A stretch of 64,000 nt of DNA, from the NCBI GenBank assembly GCA_003242735.1, contig QGVH01000003.1, positions 124,001 through 188,000 on the forward strand. The letters run 5' to 3'. The stretch comes from a bacterium (GTDB lineage: Bacteria > Gemmatimonadota > Gemmatimonadetes > Longimicrobiales > RSA9). Below are positions 1-8,951 of the stretch, one piece after another. The first letter of the stretch is position 1. Each line of letters begins with the position of its first letter. A program made the position numbers and the translations under genes. The notes beneath the pieces were generated by a model. That model was not told the origin of the DNA. It made no database searches and saw nothing but the letters and a program-made list of their open reading frames with translations.

Positions 1-1468
1 CGAGGTCCGAGCCGCGCACCTCGAGGGCCGAGCGGTCGAGCGGGTTGCCGTCCGCGTCGAGCAGCCGGATCGGCCCGTAGCCGGACACGTTGTCCAGGAT
101 CTGCGTCGCATCGCCCACGACGACGACCACCGCGCGATCGGGCCGGATGTGCGTCTGCGCCGCGCGGCGCACGTCCGCCGCGGTGATGGCCGCGACCTTG
201 TCACGGTACGTCGCGACGTAGTCGTCGGGCAGGCCGAGCAGCCGCGCACTCGCGATCTGGTTCGCGACCTGCTGCGGCGTCTCGATCTGGAGCGGGAACG
301 AGCCCGTCATGAAGTCCTTCGCGGTCGTGAGGTCGGCGTCGGAGAAATCGCCCGCACGCAGCTTCTCGATCAACCGGAAGAACTCCGCGAGCGTGCTGTC
401 CACGACCTCGTTGCGGACCTCGGCCCACGCCTGGAAGTAGCCGGGCTCGAGCCGCTGGGCGAGGGTCGCGTAGGCGGCGTACGTGTAGCCCTTCTCCTGG
501 CGCAGGGTCTGGAAGAACCAGCCGGTCGTCCCGCCGCCCAGGATCTGGCCGACCACGTCCAGCGCGACCCAGTCCTGGTGCGTCGCGGGCGGGAGCAGGT
601 GGCCGATCCGGATCACGGCCTGCACCGCGCCCGGCTTGTGGACGAAGACCACCTCGCGCGCGCTACGATCCGCGGGCGTGGGCAGGCTCGCCTTGGCCGG
701 CGCCGCGCCCTGCCAGTCGCCGAAGTGGCGCTCGAGCCGCTGCACGATGTCGTTGGGATCCACGTCGCCGGCCACGACGAACAGCGCGTTGCCGGGCCGG
801 AAGTGGGTGGCGTGGTAGGCGACCAGGTCGTCCCGCGTGATGGCACGCACCGACTCGGGCGAGGGCCGGGTGCCGTAGGGGTGCTCGCCGTAGACCTCGC
901 GCAGGAACTGCCGCTCGGCCAGGTACTGCGGCTGCCCGAGGTTGGCCTGGAGCGCCGACAGCATGCGCTGGCGCTCGGTCTCCAGCTCGGACTCCGGGAA
1001 CGTCGGGTTGCGCACGATGTCGCTCATGAGCACGAGCGCGGTGTCCAGGAACTCCGTCAGCACGCTCGCGCTCACGCTGATCGCGTCGTCGCCCGCGCTC
1101 GCGCTCAGGCTGCCGCCCACGAAATCGATGCTCTCCGCGATCGCGTCCGCGCTACGGGTCTTGGTCCCCTTGTCCAGCAGCATTGCGGTGAACGACGCGA
1201 CGCCGGCCTTGCCCGCCGGGTCGTGCTTCGACCCGCTGCGCAGCCGCAGGTTCACCGAGACCACGGGCTGCTCGTGGTTCTCGACGATGATGACCTGGGC
1301 GCCGTTCTTCAGCGTACGCTCGTGGAACGCGGGGAACTCGACCGGCCGCAGCGGACCGGGCGCCGGCGGCTGCTCCTTCTTCTGGGCCGCCGCGGGCGCG
1401 GCGCCGAGACCGAACGCGAACGCGACGAACGCCGCGCCGCAGACAATCGTCCTGATCCTCGTCATCAT
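1..1468 (-). CDS. M16 peptidase-like protein without zinc motif, C-terminus cut by window
   Basis: Partner-type M16 (insulinase/processing peptidase) protein. I translated it by hand from the minus strand: ATG at 1468 with GGAGGTG just upstream, an N-terminal signal peptide of about 24 residues ending A-A-A-Q, then an M16 fold. Where active members have HFLEH followed by a conserved Lys-Gly-Thr, this protein reads SFTAM and then LLDKGT, so the zinc ligands are gone. It keeps the LRQEKGYTY stretch with the Arg/Tyr pair typical of non-catalytic M16 subunits. It starts 7 bases after the stop of the zinc-motif gene, so the two form an operon and probably a heterodimeric periplasmic protease. About 489 residues are visible; the true end lies outside the window. 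Confidence 0.85.
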   Translation of the reverse strand, partial: MMTRIRTIVCGAAFVAFAFGLGAAPAAAQKKEQPPAPGPLRPVEFPAFHERTLKNGAQVIIVENHEQPVVSVNLRLRSGSKHDPAGKAGVASFTAMLLDKGTKTRSADAIAESIDFVGGSLSASAGDDAISVSASVLTEFLDTALVLMSDIVRNPTFPESELETERQRMLSALQANLGQPQYLAERQFLREVYGEHPYGTRPSPESVRAITRDDLVAYHATHFRPGNALFVVAGDVDPNDIVQRLERHFGDWQGAAPAKASLPTPADRSAREVVFVHKPGAVQAVIRIGHLLPPATHQDWVALDVVGQILGGGTTGWFFQTLRQEKGYTYAAYATLAQRLEPGYFQAWAEVRNEVVDSTLAEFFRLIEKLRAGDFSDADLTTAKDFMTGSFPLQIETPQQVANQIASARLLGLPDDYVATYRDKVAAITAADVRRAAQTHIRPDRAVVVVVGDATQILDNVSGYGPIRLLDADGNPLDRSALEVRGSDL

Positions 1469-1475
1469 CACCTCC

Positions 1476-2864
1476 TCACTCGGCGCCCGGCGTGGAGCCC
1501 GAACCCGCCGCATCCGTCCCGGAGGACGCACGCTGCGGCGGCACGACCGTCAGGACGGTCCGGTTCGCCTCGGTGAGATACTTGCGGGCGGCGGCGCGGA
1601 TGTCCTCCGCGGTGACCGCCATGTACCGGTCCAGGTCTCGGTTGATCTCGGCCGGGTCGCCGTGGTAGCGGCGGAAATGGTGCAGCGCCTCCGTCTTCGC
1701 CATCACCGTCTGGCGCCCCATGATCTGACTCGCGCGGAGCTGGTTCTTCGCCTTCTGGAGCTCGCGCTCGGTCACGCCTTCATCCTTCAGCTTCTGGATC
1801 TCCTCGGCGATCAGCGCCTCGAGCCGCTCCGTGGGCACGCCCTGGTTCGGGAAGGCGTAGAAGATGAACGACCCCGGCCCGAGACGGCTGTTCAACCCCG
1901 AGAGCACCTGGAGCGCCGCCCGCTCCTCCTTGACCAGCCGGCGGTGCAGCCGGCTCGACTCACCCTCGCTGAAGATGGACGAGAGCAGTTGCAGCGCGTA
2001 CGTGTCCGGGTGGTCGTGCGGCGGGATGTTGAAGCCCATCGCGAGGAGCGGCAGCGTCGCGAGCTTGTCTTCCACCGTGACGCGGCGCTCACCATCCGTC
2101 CGGGGCGTGGGCGTCGGCGGCGGCAGCGGCGGCAGGTCCGGGCCGCGCGGAATGTCGCCGAAGTACTGCTCGACCAGCTTCCGCACCTCGTCCACCGTCA
2201 CGTCGCCCGCGATCACGATGGTCGCGTTGTTCGGCACGTAGTACCGCTCGTAGAACCGGCGCACGTCGTCCACCGTGGCCGCGTCCAGGTCGGCCATGCT
2301 GCCGATGACCGGGTGGTCGTACGGCGGCCAGTCGTTGAGCAGCGTGTCCAGCGTGATGGCGACGGCTTCCGCGTACGGCGAGTTCTCGTACGAGCGGCGC
2401 CGTTCCTCCTTCACCACCTCCCGCTCACGGGCGAAGTTGTCCGCGTTCACCCGGAGCTTCGCCATCCGCTCGCGGTGCGTCCACAGCGAGAGGTTCAGCC
2501 GGTTGGCGGGGAGGATCTCGAAGTAGTTGGTCCGGTCCGAGTTCGTCGTGCCGTTGAACGTCCCGCCCGCGGCCGGGATCAGGCGCATGATCTCGCCCGC
2601 GTCCAGGTTCTCCGTCTCCTGGAAGAGCATGTGCTCGAACAGGTGCGCGAAGCCCGACCGGCCGGGCTCCTCGTGCGCGCTCCCGACGTCGTACCACACG
2701 TTGACCGCGACGATGGGCGTGGAGTGGTCCTCGTGCACGATCACGCGCAGCCCGTTCGGCAGCGTGAACTCTGTGAACTCGATCGGCGGCGCGGTCTGTG
2801 CCGCGGCCGGGCCGGCGACCAGGCCCAGCAAGAGCCCCGCCGCGATGACGGATCGAACGGTCAT
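1476..2864 (-). CDS. secreted M16 zinc peptidase, catalytic subunit
   Basis: 462-residue M16 family metallopeptidase. The start at 2864 is chosen because AAGGAGAACC lies directly upstream and the product begins with a signal peptide (MTVRSVIAAG, then a hydrophobic run ending A-A-A-Q). The inverted zinc motif HLFEH is present about 80 residues in, followed by a Glu-rich helix as expected for the third ligand. Length is right for the half-size M16B family, which works as a pair. The next gene downstream (start 1468) is the zinc-less half, 7 bases away. Expected job: breakdown of peptides in the periplasm or at the envelope; the substrate cannot be read from the sequence. Confidence 0.93.
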   Translation of the reverse strand: MTVRSVIAAGLLLGLVAGPAAAQTAPPIEFTEFTLPNGLRVIVHEDHSTPIVAVNVWYDVGSAHEEPGRSGFAHLFEHMLFQETENLDAGEIMRLIPAAGGTFNGTTNSDRTNYFEILPANRLNLSLWTHRERMAKLRVNADNFAREREVVKEERRRSYENSPYAEAVAITLDTLLNDWPPYDHPVIGSMADLDAATVDDVRRFYERYYVPNNATIVIAGDVTVDEVRKLVEQYFGDIPRGPDLPPLPPPTPTPRTDGERRVTVEDKLATLPLLAMGFNIPPHDHPDTYALQLLSSIFSEGESSRLHRRLVKEERAALQVLSGLNSRLGPGSFIFYAFPNQGVPTERLEALIAEEIQKLKDEGVTERELQKAKNQLRASQIMGRQTVMAKTEALHHFRRYHGDPAEINRDLDRYMAVTAEDIRAAARKYLTEANRTVLTVVPPQRASSGTDAAGSGSTPGAE

Positions 2865-3128
2865 CCGGTTCTCCTTTCCACGTTCGGAAGTTCCGGCTGA
2901 CAAAGGGTATCCCGGGGGTCGGTCGGGGTCAACCGGCAGGCCCCGTGGGCCGCATCCACGGACTGCGGCCGGAGGTGGCCGGAGCATGACCGCCCCGGCG
3001 AGAGGAGTGGGATCACTGCATCGAACAGCCTTGGCATTCGGTATTTGTTCGGTTATCGTGGGCGCGTCGCGCGGTCCGCACCGAAGCTGCGGTCCAGGGA
3101 CGTCACCCCGGCGAGAGAGGAGTCGGCG

Positions 3129-3713
3129 ATGCCCATCAGCGAGACCTTCCTGCCCGAGTTCGATCAGGAGATGGCGACGACGCGCCGCTTGCTCGAGCGC
3201 GTGCCGAGCGAGAAAGGGACGTGGAAGCCCCACGAGAAGTCCTTCCCTCTCGGCCACCTCGCCCAGCTCATCTCCCGCATGCCGGGGTGGATCACCCTGG
3301 CGCTCCACAATACGAGGCTCGACCTCAGCGGTTTCGTGCCGTACACCTACGAGCCGACGGAGAAGCTGGTCGCCGAGTTCGATCGCAACGTCCGCGAGGC
3401 GCGGGAGGCGCTGGCCGCCGCGACGGACGAGGACTTCGCGGTGCAGTGGTCGCTCACGCACGGCGACCGGGTCCTGATGACCCTCTCGCGGCGGGAGATC
3501 GTGCGGCAGAACATCAACCACCTGGTCCACCACCGTGGTCAACTGAGCGTGTACCTGCGGCTGCTGGACGTGCCGCTGCCGCCGATCTACGGCCCGACGG
3601 CGGACGAGCGGGTTCGTTCCGTCGGGCTTGCGGGACCGGCCTTGCCGCGGCGCGCAGCGCGGGCGCATTGTATCCGCCCACGGATACAAACCTCGGCCGC
3701 CGAGGCCGGCTGA
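3129..3713 (+). CDS. DinB/YfiT-like four-helix protein
   Basis: 194 residues; start ATG 3129 with GAGAGAGGAG upstream. The first 160 residues match the DinB-like metal-dependent four-helix fold: an early LPEFDQEMATTRRLL helix, a conserved His in GHLAQL, and a final NHLVHHRGQLSVYLR helix with the usual His residues. Members are thiol- or bacillithiol-linked transferases or unknown enzymes; the exact activity here is open. The usual family end is near YGPTADE; the last 35 or so residues are Arg/Ala-rich and look like read-through past a lost stop or a late frameshift. It stands alone between divergent and co-directional neighbours. Confidence 0.8.
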   Translation: MPISETFLPEFDQEMATTRRLLERVPSEKGTWKPHEKSFPLGHLAQLISRMPGWITLALHNTRLDLSGFVPYTYEPTEKLVAEFDRNVREAREALAAATDEDFAVQWSLTHGDRVLMTLSRREIVRQNINHLVHHRGQLSVYLRLLDVPLPPIYGPTADERVRSVGLAGPALPRRAARAHCIRPRIQTSAAEAG

Positions 3714-3769
3714 TCGGTTCCGGCGGGCCTCCCCCACGTCCCTGGCACGATCCGCCCGGAGGAGATCGC

Positions 3770-6016
3770 ATGCGCACGGTCTGCGCTGCCACCGGGGCTC
3801 CGAACGCTCGCATGCGCGCCCGCGCCCGTTTCGCGTCCGCGTTCGTTCTCGCGGTGTCGCTCGCCGCGCCGTCGCCGTCGCGCGTCGCCGCGCAGCAACT
3901 GAAGCCCCGGTTCTCGATCGACGACGTCGTCTCGTACAACTTCCCGTACGATCTCGTGGCCGCGCGCAAGGCGGACCGCATCGCGTGGATCGAGTTCGAG
4001 CGCGGCATGCGGAACGTGTACACCGCGGCGGCGCCGGACTTCGAGCCGGTGCGGCTGACCTCGTTCACCGAGGACGACGGCGTGGACCTCTCCGACCTCC
4101 AGATCTCGGACGACGGCTCCATCGTCGCCTTCATCCGCGGCCACACGCGGAACCGGGAGGGGTGGGTCGCCAACCCGTCCAGCGACCCGCGCGGCGCGGA
4201 GCGCGCGGTCTGGGCGGTGAGCACGAGCGGCGGCAAGCCGTGGCGGGTGGTCCAGGCGGACGCCTTCCAGCTCTCGCCGGACGGGAAGTGGGTGGCGTAC
4301 GTGCGGGACGGGCAGATCCACCGCGCGCCCGTCAACCCGGGACTCGCGGCGTCGCAGGACCTGGACGCCACGCCGCCGCTGTTCCGCGCGTACGGCATCA
4401 ACGGCAGCCCCACGTGGTCGCCGGACGGGCGCAGGATCGCGTTCGTGAGCGACCGGGGCGACCACTCGTTCATCGGCGTCTACGACCTCGACAACCCGCG
4501 CATCGTCTACCTGGCGCCCAGTGTGGACCGGGATGCGAACCCCGTGTGGTCGCCCGACGGCAAGCGCATCGCGTTCCAGCGGCGGCCGGGCCTGAGCTTC
4601 GGCGAAATGGCGGCGCGTCAGCGGCAGGGTGGCGGCTTCGGCGGGCCGCAGCGCCGCGCCGCAGACGATGCGTTGCCCGGCATGTTCGAGGCGCGCTTCC
4701 GCGGAGGCCACACCCTCGAGCTGTGGGTCGCGGACGCGGAGACGGGGGAGGGCAGGAGGGCGTGGCACAACCAGCCGGGCGACACCGCCTTCACCAGTCT
4801 CGCCGGGCTCCGCTGGGCGGGCGAGCACCTGATCTTCCCTGCGGAGCCCGGGAACTGGCGGCACTGGTACAGCATCTCGCTGAAGGATCCGAAGCCCGAG
4901 CCCATCGAGCTCACGCCGGGTGAGGGCGAGGTGGAGTTCGTGGGGCTGTCGGCGGACGGGCGCTACCTGTACTACGCCGCGAACATCGGCGACATCGACC
5001 GTCGCCACATCTGGCGCGTCGAGACCTCCGGCGGCCGCCCGCGCCAGCTCACGAAGGGCGACGGCATCGAGACGTACCCTGCGCCGCTCGCGTCGGGCAA
5101 GTTCGTCGCGGTGCTGCACTCGACGGCGAAGCGGCCGCTGTCCGTGGCGCTGGTGCCGGCCGATGGCGGCGAACCGCGCGTGATCACGAAGCTCCCGGAG
5201 ACGTTCCCGCTGGCGCAACAGGTGATACCGACCAACGTCACGCTCACGGCGGAAGACGGCGTCCGGTTCAACAACCAGCTCTTCCTGCCGCCGGACCTGC
5301 GGCCCGGCCAGAAGCGGCCGGCGCTGATCTTCATCCACGGCGGCCCGCGCCGGCAGATGCTGCTCGGCTACCACTACATGTACTTCTACCACATGGCCTA
5401 CGCGATCAACCAGTACTTCGCGAACAAGGGCTATGTGGTGCTCTCGGTCAACTACCGCAGCGGCATCGGCTACGGCAAGCAGTTCCGCATGGCGCCGAAC
5501 GTGGGGCGGAACGGGATGGAGGAGTACCGGGACATCCTCGCGGCGGGGAAGTACCTGGCGAGCCGGCCGGACGTGGATCCCACGCGCATCGGCGTCTGGG
5601 GGCTCTCCTACGGCGGGATCCTCACGGCGCAGGCGCTGGCGCGGAACTCGGACCTCTTCGCCGCGGGCGTGGACATCGCCGGTGTGCACATGTGGGGCGA
5701 TCCGGCGGACACGGCGTCGGTGATGTACAAGTCATCGTCGGCGCCGCTCGTGGCGAACTGGCGTTCGCCGGTGCTGCTGGTGCACGGGGACGACGACCGC
5801 AACGTCTCGTTCTCGCAGACCGTGGGGCTGGTGCAGCTCCTGCGCGCGCACGACGTGCCGTTCGAGCTGATCGTCTTCCCCGACGAGGTGCACGATTTCC
5901 TCATCCACGAGCGCTGGATGAAGACGTTCAAGGCAGCGGACGACTTCTTCGACCGGACGCTGATCCGGAAGGAGCCGGTGCGGGACCTCACCACGGCCGC
6001 CGGGGGCGGCAGGTGA
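3770..6016 (+). CDS. secreted S9 prolyl oligopeptidase-family serine peptidase
   Basis: 748 residues. ATG 3770 follows CCGGAGGAGATCGC; a second in-frame Met 14 codons later also fits a signal peptide that ends V-A-A-Q-Q. Residues 30-480 hold WD40/TolB-like propeller repeats (SPDGKWVAYVRDG, SPDGRRIAFVSDRG, SPDGKRIAFQR). The C-terminal alpha/beta-hydrolase domain has the nucleophile motif GLSYGG (Ser near 607), an acid in HGDDDRN and the His in DEVHDF, so the triad looks complete. Members are dipeptidyl peptidases or acylaminoacyl peptidases in the periplasm. Monocistronic, with a strong hairpin 105 bases downstream. Confidence 0.92.
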   Translation: MRTVCAATGAPNARMRARARFASAFVLAVSLAAPSPSRVAAQQLKPRFSIDDVVSYNFPYDLVAARKADRIAWIEFERGMRNVYTAAAPDFEPVRLTSFTEDDGVDLSDLQISDDGSIVAFIRGHTRNREGWVANPSSDPRGAERAVWAVSTSGGKPWRVVQADAFQLSPDGKWVAYVRDGQIHRAPVNPGLAASQDLDATPPLFRAYGINGSPTWSPDGRRIAFVSDRGDHSFIGVYDLDNPRIVYLAPSVDRDANPVWSPDGKRIAFQRRPGLSFGEMAARQRQGGGFGGPQRRAADDALPGMFEARFRGGHTLELWVADAETGEGRRAWHNQPGDTAFTSLAGLRWAGEHLIFPAEPGNWRHWYSISLKDPKPEPIELTPGEGEVEFVGLSADGRYLYYAANIGDIDRRHIWRVETSGGRPRQLTKGDGIETYPAPLASGKFVAVLHSTAKRPLSVALVPADGGEPRVITKLPETFPLAQQVIPTNVTLTAEDGVRFNNQLFLPPDLRPGQKRPALIFIHGGPRRQMLLGYHYMYFYHMAYAINQYFANKGYVVLSVNYRSGIGYGKQFRMAPNVGRNGMEEYRDILAAGKYLASRPDVDPTRIGVWGLSYGGILTAQALARNSDLFAAGVDIAGVHMWGDPADTASVMYKSSSAPLVANWRSPVLLVHGDDDRNVSFSQTVGLVQLLRAHDVPFELIVFPDEVHDFLIHERWMKTFKAADDFFDRTLIRKEPVRDLTTAAGGGR

Positions 6017-6120
6017 TCCGCGCCTGCGCCGTCACCGATCGGGGCGGGCGCGCCGGGGCCGGCTGGTGAACGGCGCCCGGAGGCGTCCCCCCACGCCCGG
6101 ACCGATCCGGCGCCGGCCCC

Positions 6121-6143
6121 GACGCGGCAGCGGCTGCCGCGTC
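6121..6143. terminator. 10-bp inverted repeat, probable bidirectional terminator
   Basis: GACGCGGCAG, loop CGG, CTGCCGCGTC: a perfect 10-bp stem between the convergent S9 peptidase gene and the DUF2269-like gene. There is no T-run, as is common in GC-rich genomes. Confidence 0.6.
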
Positions 6144-6156
6144 GGGGCGTTGCCCG

Positions 6157-6609
6157 TCACAGCACGGGCTTCGCGACCATCGCCCAGACCGTCGAGAGCA
6201 GCAGGGCGATGTTGACGCCGCCCAGCACGACGATCCGGCGCCGCAGCCCCTGCAGCCGTGCCTCGTCGGCGCCGGACGCCGCGAGCCGCCCGAGCTCCCG
6301 CGCGGTGCGCCGCACCAGCCTGCCGATGCCGATCGAGCAGAAGACGCCGGCGAGTCCCCACAGCACCCACAACGGCGGCCGTCCGCCCACCGATCCCACC
6401 AGCGCCAGTCCGCTCACCAGCGTGGTGAGCGCCGCGGGCATCAACAGCCTCTGGCCGAAGAACGGTTGCTCCCGCGTGAGCGCCTGCGCGGCCGGGCCGC
6501 CGTGCACCCGGGCGATCCGCCGCGTCACGACCGTCAGCGTGATCACGCCGCCGACCCAGACGGTGGCCGCCGCGACGTGCACGAACTCCAGCAGGCTGTA
6601 TGCAGTCAT
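6157..6609 (-). CDS. DUF2269/CopD-like four-helix membrane protein
   Basis: 150-residue integral membrane protein with four predicted helices: residues about 5-28 (FVHVAAATVWVGGVITLTVV), 55-75, 80-98 and 125-145. The opening 'EFVHVAAATVWVGG' helix with a His, the 'RLLMPAALTTLVSGL' segment and the length are characteristic of the DUF2269 family, related to copper-resistance CopD-type proteins. Function unknown. Divergent from the TetR gene, with a near-perfect palindrome in the shared 179-base region, so TetR is a likely regulator. Confidence 0.7.
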   Translation of the reverse strand: MTAYSLLEFVHVAAATVWVGGVITLTVVTRRIARVHGGPAAQALTREQPFFGQRLLMPAALTTLVSGLALVGSVGGRPPLWVLWGLAGVFCSIGIGRLVRRTARELGRLAASGADEARLQGLRRRIVVLGGVNIALLLSTVWAMVAKPVL

Positions 6610-6739
6610 GCCTCCGCGCTCCGCGTTCGAGCGGTCCCGGGCGGGCGTGCCGCGGGGCCGCGTGTTACATTGCCGCCGGCCGTGCGCAGTCCGCTCGGCC
6701 GCTGTGCGGCGCCGGCCCGGGAACCGGCCCGGCGGGTGA

Positions 6740-6758
6740 TTTATACAATATGTATAAA
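6740..6758. promoter_or_regulatory. 19-bp operator-like palindrome between divergent genes
   Basis: TTTATACA, centre ATA, TGTATAAA: 8-bp half-sites in perfect dyad symmetry, AT-rich in a very GC-rich setting, 31 bases before the TetR start and 131 bases before the DUF2269-like start on the other strand. It overlaps TATACA/TATAAA sequences usable as -10 boxes in either direction. Likely the autoregulatory site of the adjacent TetR protein. Confidence 0.6.
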
Positions 6759-6788
6759 CACGATGTCAAGACAGGGGCTACGAACCGG

Positions 6789-7400
6789 ATGAGATCGAGG
6801 GGAGCGCGACCGGAGGGCGCTGGGTCGGCGGACGCCGGCACCCGGACCCGCATCCTCGAGGCGGCCCGCGAGCTCGTCATCGAGGCCGGCTTCCGGCGCT
6901 TCTCCATCGGCAAGGTCGCCGAGCGGGCCGGCGTCTCCCGGATGACGGTCTACTACCAGTTCGGCACCCGCGACGAGCTCCTCAGAGCGCTCTTCGACCA
7001 CATGGCCGCGCGAGGCCGGCTGGACCGCCTGCAGGACGTCTTCGAGCAGCCCGACCCGCTCGACGCGCTCGAGCAGTTCATTGACGTCTTCTGCGGCTTC
7101 TGGGCGACGGACCCGGCCGGCATGAGGCGCATGCGGGCGTGGGCGCGGGTGGAGGGGGGAGGCGACGAGGCGCGCGAGCGGGACCGCTGGCGGAGGCAGG
7201 CGCTGGACACGATCGTGCGGCGCATCCGCGAACGGCACGCCGTGCCCGCGGAGGAGGGGCAGGACGATGTCGTCTCGCTCCTCTACGCGCTGACCAGCTT
7301 CGAGAGCTACGAGTACCTGGCCGAGGGCGGGCGCAGCGCCGCGGAGGTCGCCGCGCTGATGAAGCGCGCGGCGCGCGAGATCACCGGGGTGGGCGGCTGA
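6789..7400 (+). CDS. TetR/AcrR family transcriptional regulator
   Basis: 203 residues from ATG 6789. N-terminal helix-turn-helix at residues about 17-63 (TRTRILEAARELVIEAGF, then SIGKVAERAGVSRMTVYYQF), the classic TetR DNA-binding signature; the C-terminal part is an all-helical ligand/dimer domain with no family-specific motif that I recognise. An in-frame ATG at 6750 exists but lies inside the palindrome at 6740-6758, so the later start is preferred. Ligand unknown; the divergent membrane protein is the obvious target. Confidence 0.88.
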   Translation: MRSRGARPEGAGSADAGTRTRILEAARELVIEAGFRRFSIGKVAERAGVSRMTVYYQFGTRDELLRALFDHMAARGRLDRLQDVFEQPDPLDALEQFIDVFCGFWATDPAGMRRMRAWARVEGGGDEARERDRWRRQALDTIVRRIRERHAVPAEEGQDDVVSLLYALTSFESYEYLAEGGRSAAEVAALMKRAAREITGVGG

Positions 7401-7410
7401 GCGGGCGCGC

Positions 7411-7752
7411 TCATGCGCGCGCCGGCCGGCGCGCCAGGGCCTTGCGGTTCGCCTCCAGCTCCGCCTCGAGACTGCTGCACACCAGCTCGCACAGCTCGAA
7501 GATGGTCGGGTCGGCGATCCGGTAGTAGACGTTGAGGCCCTCCTTGCGGCGGCCCACCATTCGGTGCCGATACAGGAGGTTGAGGTGCTTGGAGACGTTG
7601 GCCTGGCTCGCGCCCGTCTCCTCGACGAGCTCGGACACGGACTTCTCGCCGCTCCGGAGCGCGTCGAGGATCCGGAGCCGCATGGGCTCGGCGAGGACCT
7701 TGAAGCGGCCGGCCACGAGTTCGAGGGCCTCGTCGCTGAACCGACGCCGCAT
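7411..7752 (-). CDS. ArsR family transcriptional regulator
   Basis: 113 residues, start 7752 with GGAG 10 bases upstream. Winged helix: FKVLAEPMRLRILDAL, then SVSELVEETGASQANVSKHL as recognition helix region, then NVYYRIADP in the wing. There is no ELCVCDL metal site of the ArsR/SmtB type, but a C-terminal Cys pair in FELCELVC could sense thiols or metals. The sulfur gene block starts 1.2 kb away. Homologues with this tail are, to my recollection, often next to rhodanese/MBL genes, so a role in sulfur regulation is plausible but unproven. An AT-rich promoter-like patch lies at about 7780-7797. Confidence 0.85.
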   Translation of the reverse strand: MRRRFSDEALELVAGRFKVLAEPMRLRILDALRSGEKSVSELVEETGASQANVSKHLNLLYRHRMVGRRKEGLNVYYRIADPTIFELCELVCSSLEAELEANRKALARRPARA

Positions 7753-7935
7753 GGCTCACGTCTCCATCGCTGGATTCCTGTATCGAAATATAATCACGCC
7801 GGCGCACATGACCAACGGCGGGGCGCGGACGGCGACCTCGAACGCGGGCTCGAGGCCCGGGTCCGGGCGCAGCCGGCGAGGGCCTGGGCCACGAGGTGGT
7901 CGAACCGCGCCCGGCGCTGGACGAGGCGCGCGGGA

Positions 7936-8551
7936 TCACGCCGCACGTGGACTCGCCGCGGCCTCGAAGTAGGAGCGAAGGTCTCGCCGGCCCCGAGGCG
8001 GCGCGACCACGTCGCTGGTGGACGCCGCCACCAGGAACCGCAGCAGCTCCGCGAGCCGCGGGTTGAACGGCCGCGCCGTCGCCGCCGCCGCGCCGAACAC
8101 CGTGGGGGAGACACTCAGCAGCCGCGGCTGGCGGCCGAGCGCTTCGAACGCGAGCTCCACGGCGCGTCGGCGCGTGAGCACCTCGGGCCCGCCCGCATCG
8201 ATCACCGTGCCCGGCTCCGCATCCAGCGCCTCGACGCACAGCTCGGCCTCGAGCAGGTTCGCGTTGCCCGTCAGGTCCGTCTCCCGGTACGGCGTCCTGT
8301 CCTTCGGGTCCCGCATGTCCAGCGAGCCGCCCGCGCACGAGATCACGGCGTCCACGCCGCGGCAGGCGCCCGCGCGGGTCTCCGGGCGCCGGAGGTCGGC
8401 CCGGACGACGTCGTCCACCTCGAGACCCTGCGCGTGGAGAGCCTCCGGCCGTTCGGATCAGCGCGCGCACGGCAACGCCTCTACTCCGCAGGATCTCCAC
8501 GACCTCACGGCCGAGCCGGCCGCTGGCGCCCGCCACCAGGATCGTTCGCAT
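7936..8551 (-). pseudogene. broken NAD(P)-binding SDR (NmrA-like) reductase gene
   Basis: Reading from 8551 on the minus strand gives MRTILVAGASGRLGREVVEI, a textbook Rossmann GxxGxxG start, up to VRALIR. The reading frame then changes near 8455: the other frame continues with ALHAQGLEVDDVVRADLRRP, DAVISCAGGS and so on to a stop at 7936. In addition the middle of the protein seems deleted: NLLEAEL runs directly into DAEPGTVIDAGGPEVLTRRR (near 8245), where about 100 residues are normally found. So at least one frameshift and an internal deletion have killed a gene of about 290 codons. AAAGGGG upstream of 8551 remains as a ribosome-binding site. Confidence 0.75.
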
Positions 8552-8829
8552 CGGGTCACCGCCCCTTTCTGCACGCTCGCAGCGCTGAACGTTCGGGCTC
8601 GTGGGTTCTCCTCGGGGCTGCCGGGATCGACCGGCGCCACTGGGCCGGCACGCGGATCCGGTCGTGACGCGGCGCGTCCAGTCGGGATGAGGAACGTCCT
8701 CCGTGCGCCCGTCGCGACATCCGTCCGGAGGGCAGGCTGCGAGACGTCCGGGATCACCTGGGGGCGCCTGTCGGTCCGCGATCGTACAGCGCTCCCTGTG
8801 CGGTGGCGTCCCGGTGTCGGGCCAGCGGC

Positions 8830-8876
8830 TTGACGCATCGTTGTGCGAGACTATATTGCCATGTAGTTATGTAGTT
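8830..8876 (+). promoter_or_regulatory. promoter of the sulfur operon with tandem 8-bp repeat
   Basis: TTGACG at 8830-8835 and TATATT at 8852-8857, separated by 16 bases, form a good sigma-70-type promoter. Immediately downstream the octamer ATGTAGTT occurs twice in tandem (8861-8868, 8869-8876), where a repressor could bind next to the start of transcription. The rest of the 400-base gap 8552-8951 holds nothing else I recognise. Confidence 0.6.
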
Positions 8877-8951
8877 GCCCGGCGCGCGAGAGGCGCCGGG
8901 CGGTTCGTTCTCGCTCGGCAAACCACGAACGATGGAGGAGGACGCGGCTGC

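Noticed and set aside
7411..7752. BigR/SqrR-type persulfide-sensing ArsR protein
   Set aside because: Those sensors need one N-terminal and one C-terminal Cys; here both cysteines are near the C-terminus, so the specific claim is not supported.
8863..8876. TGTAGTT repeats as members of the TGTAGGG motif
   Set aside because: No CGTC 16 bases downstream, and a separate sigma-70-like promoter explains the site.
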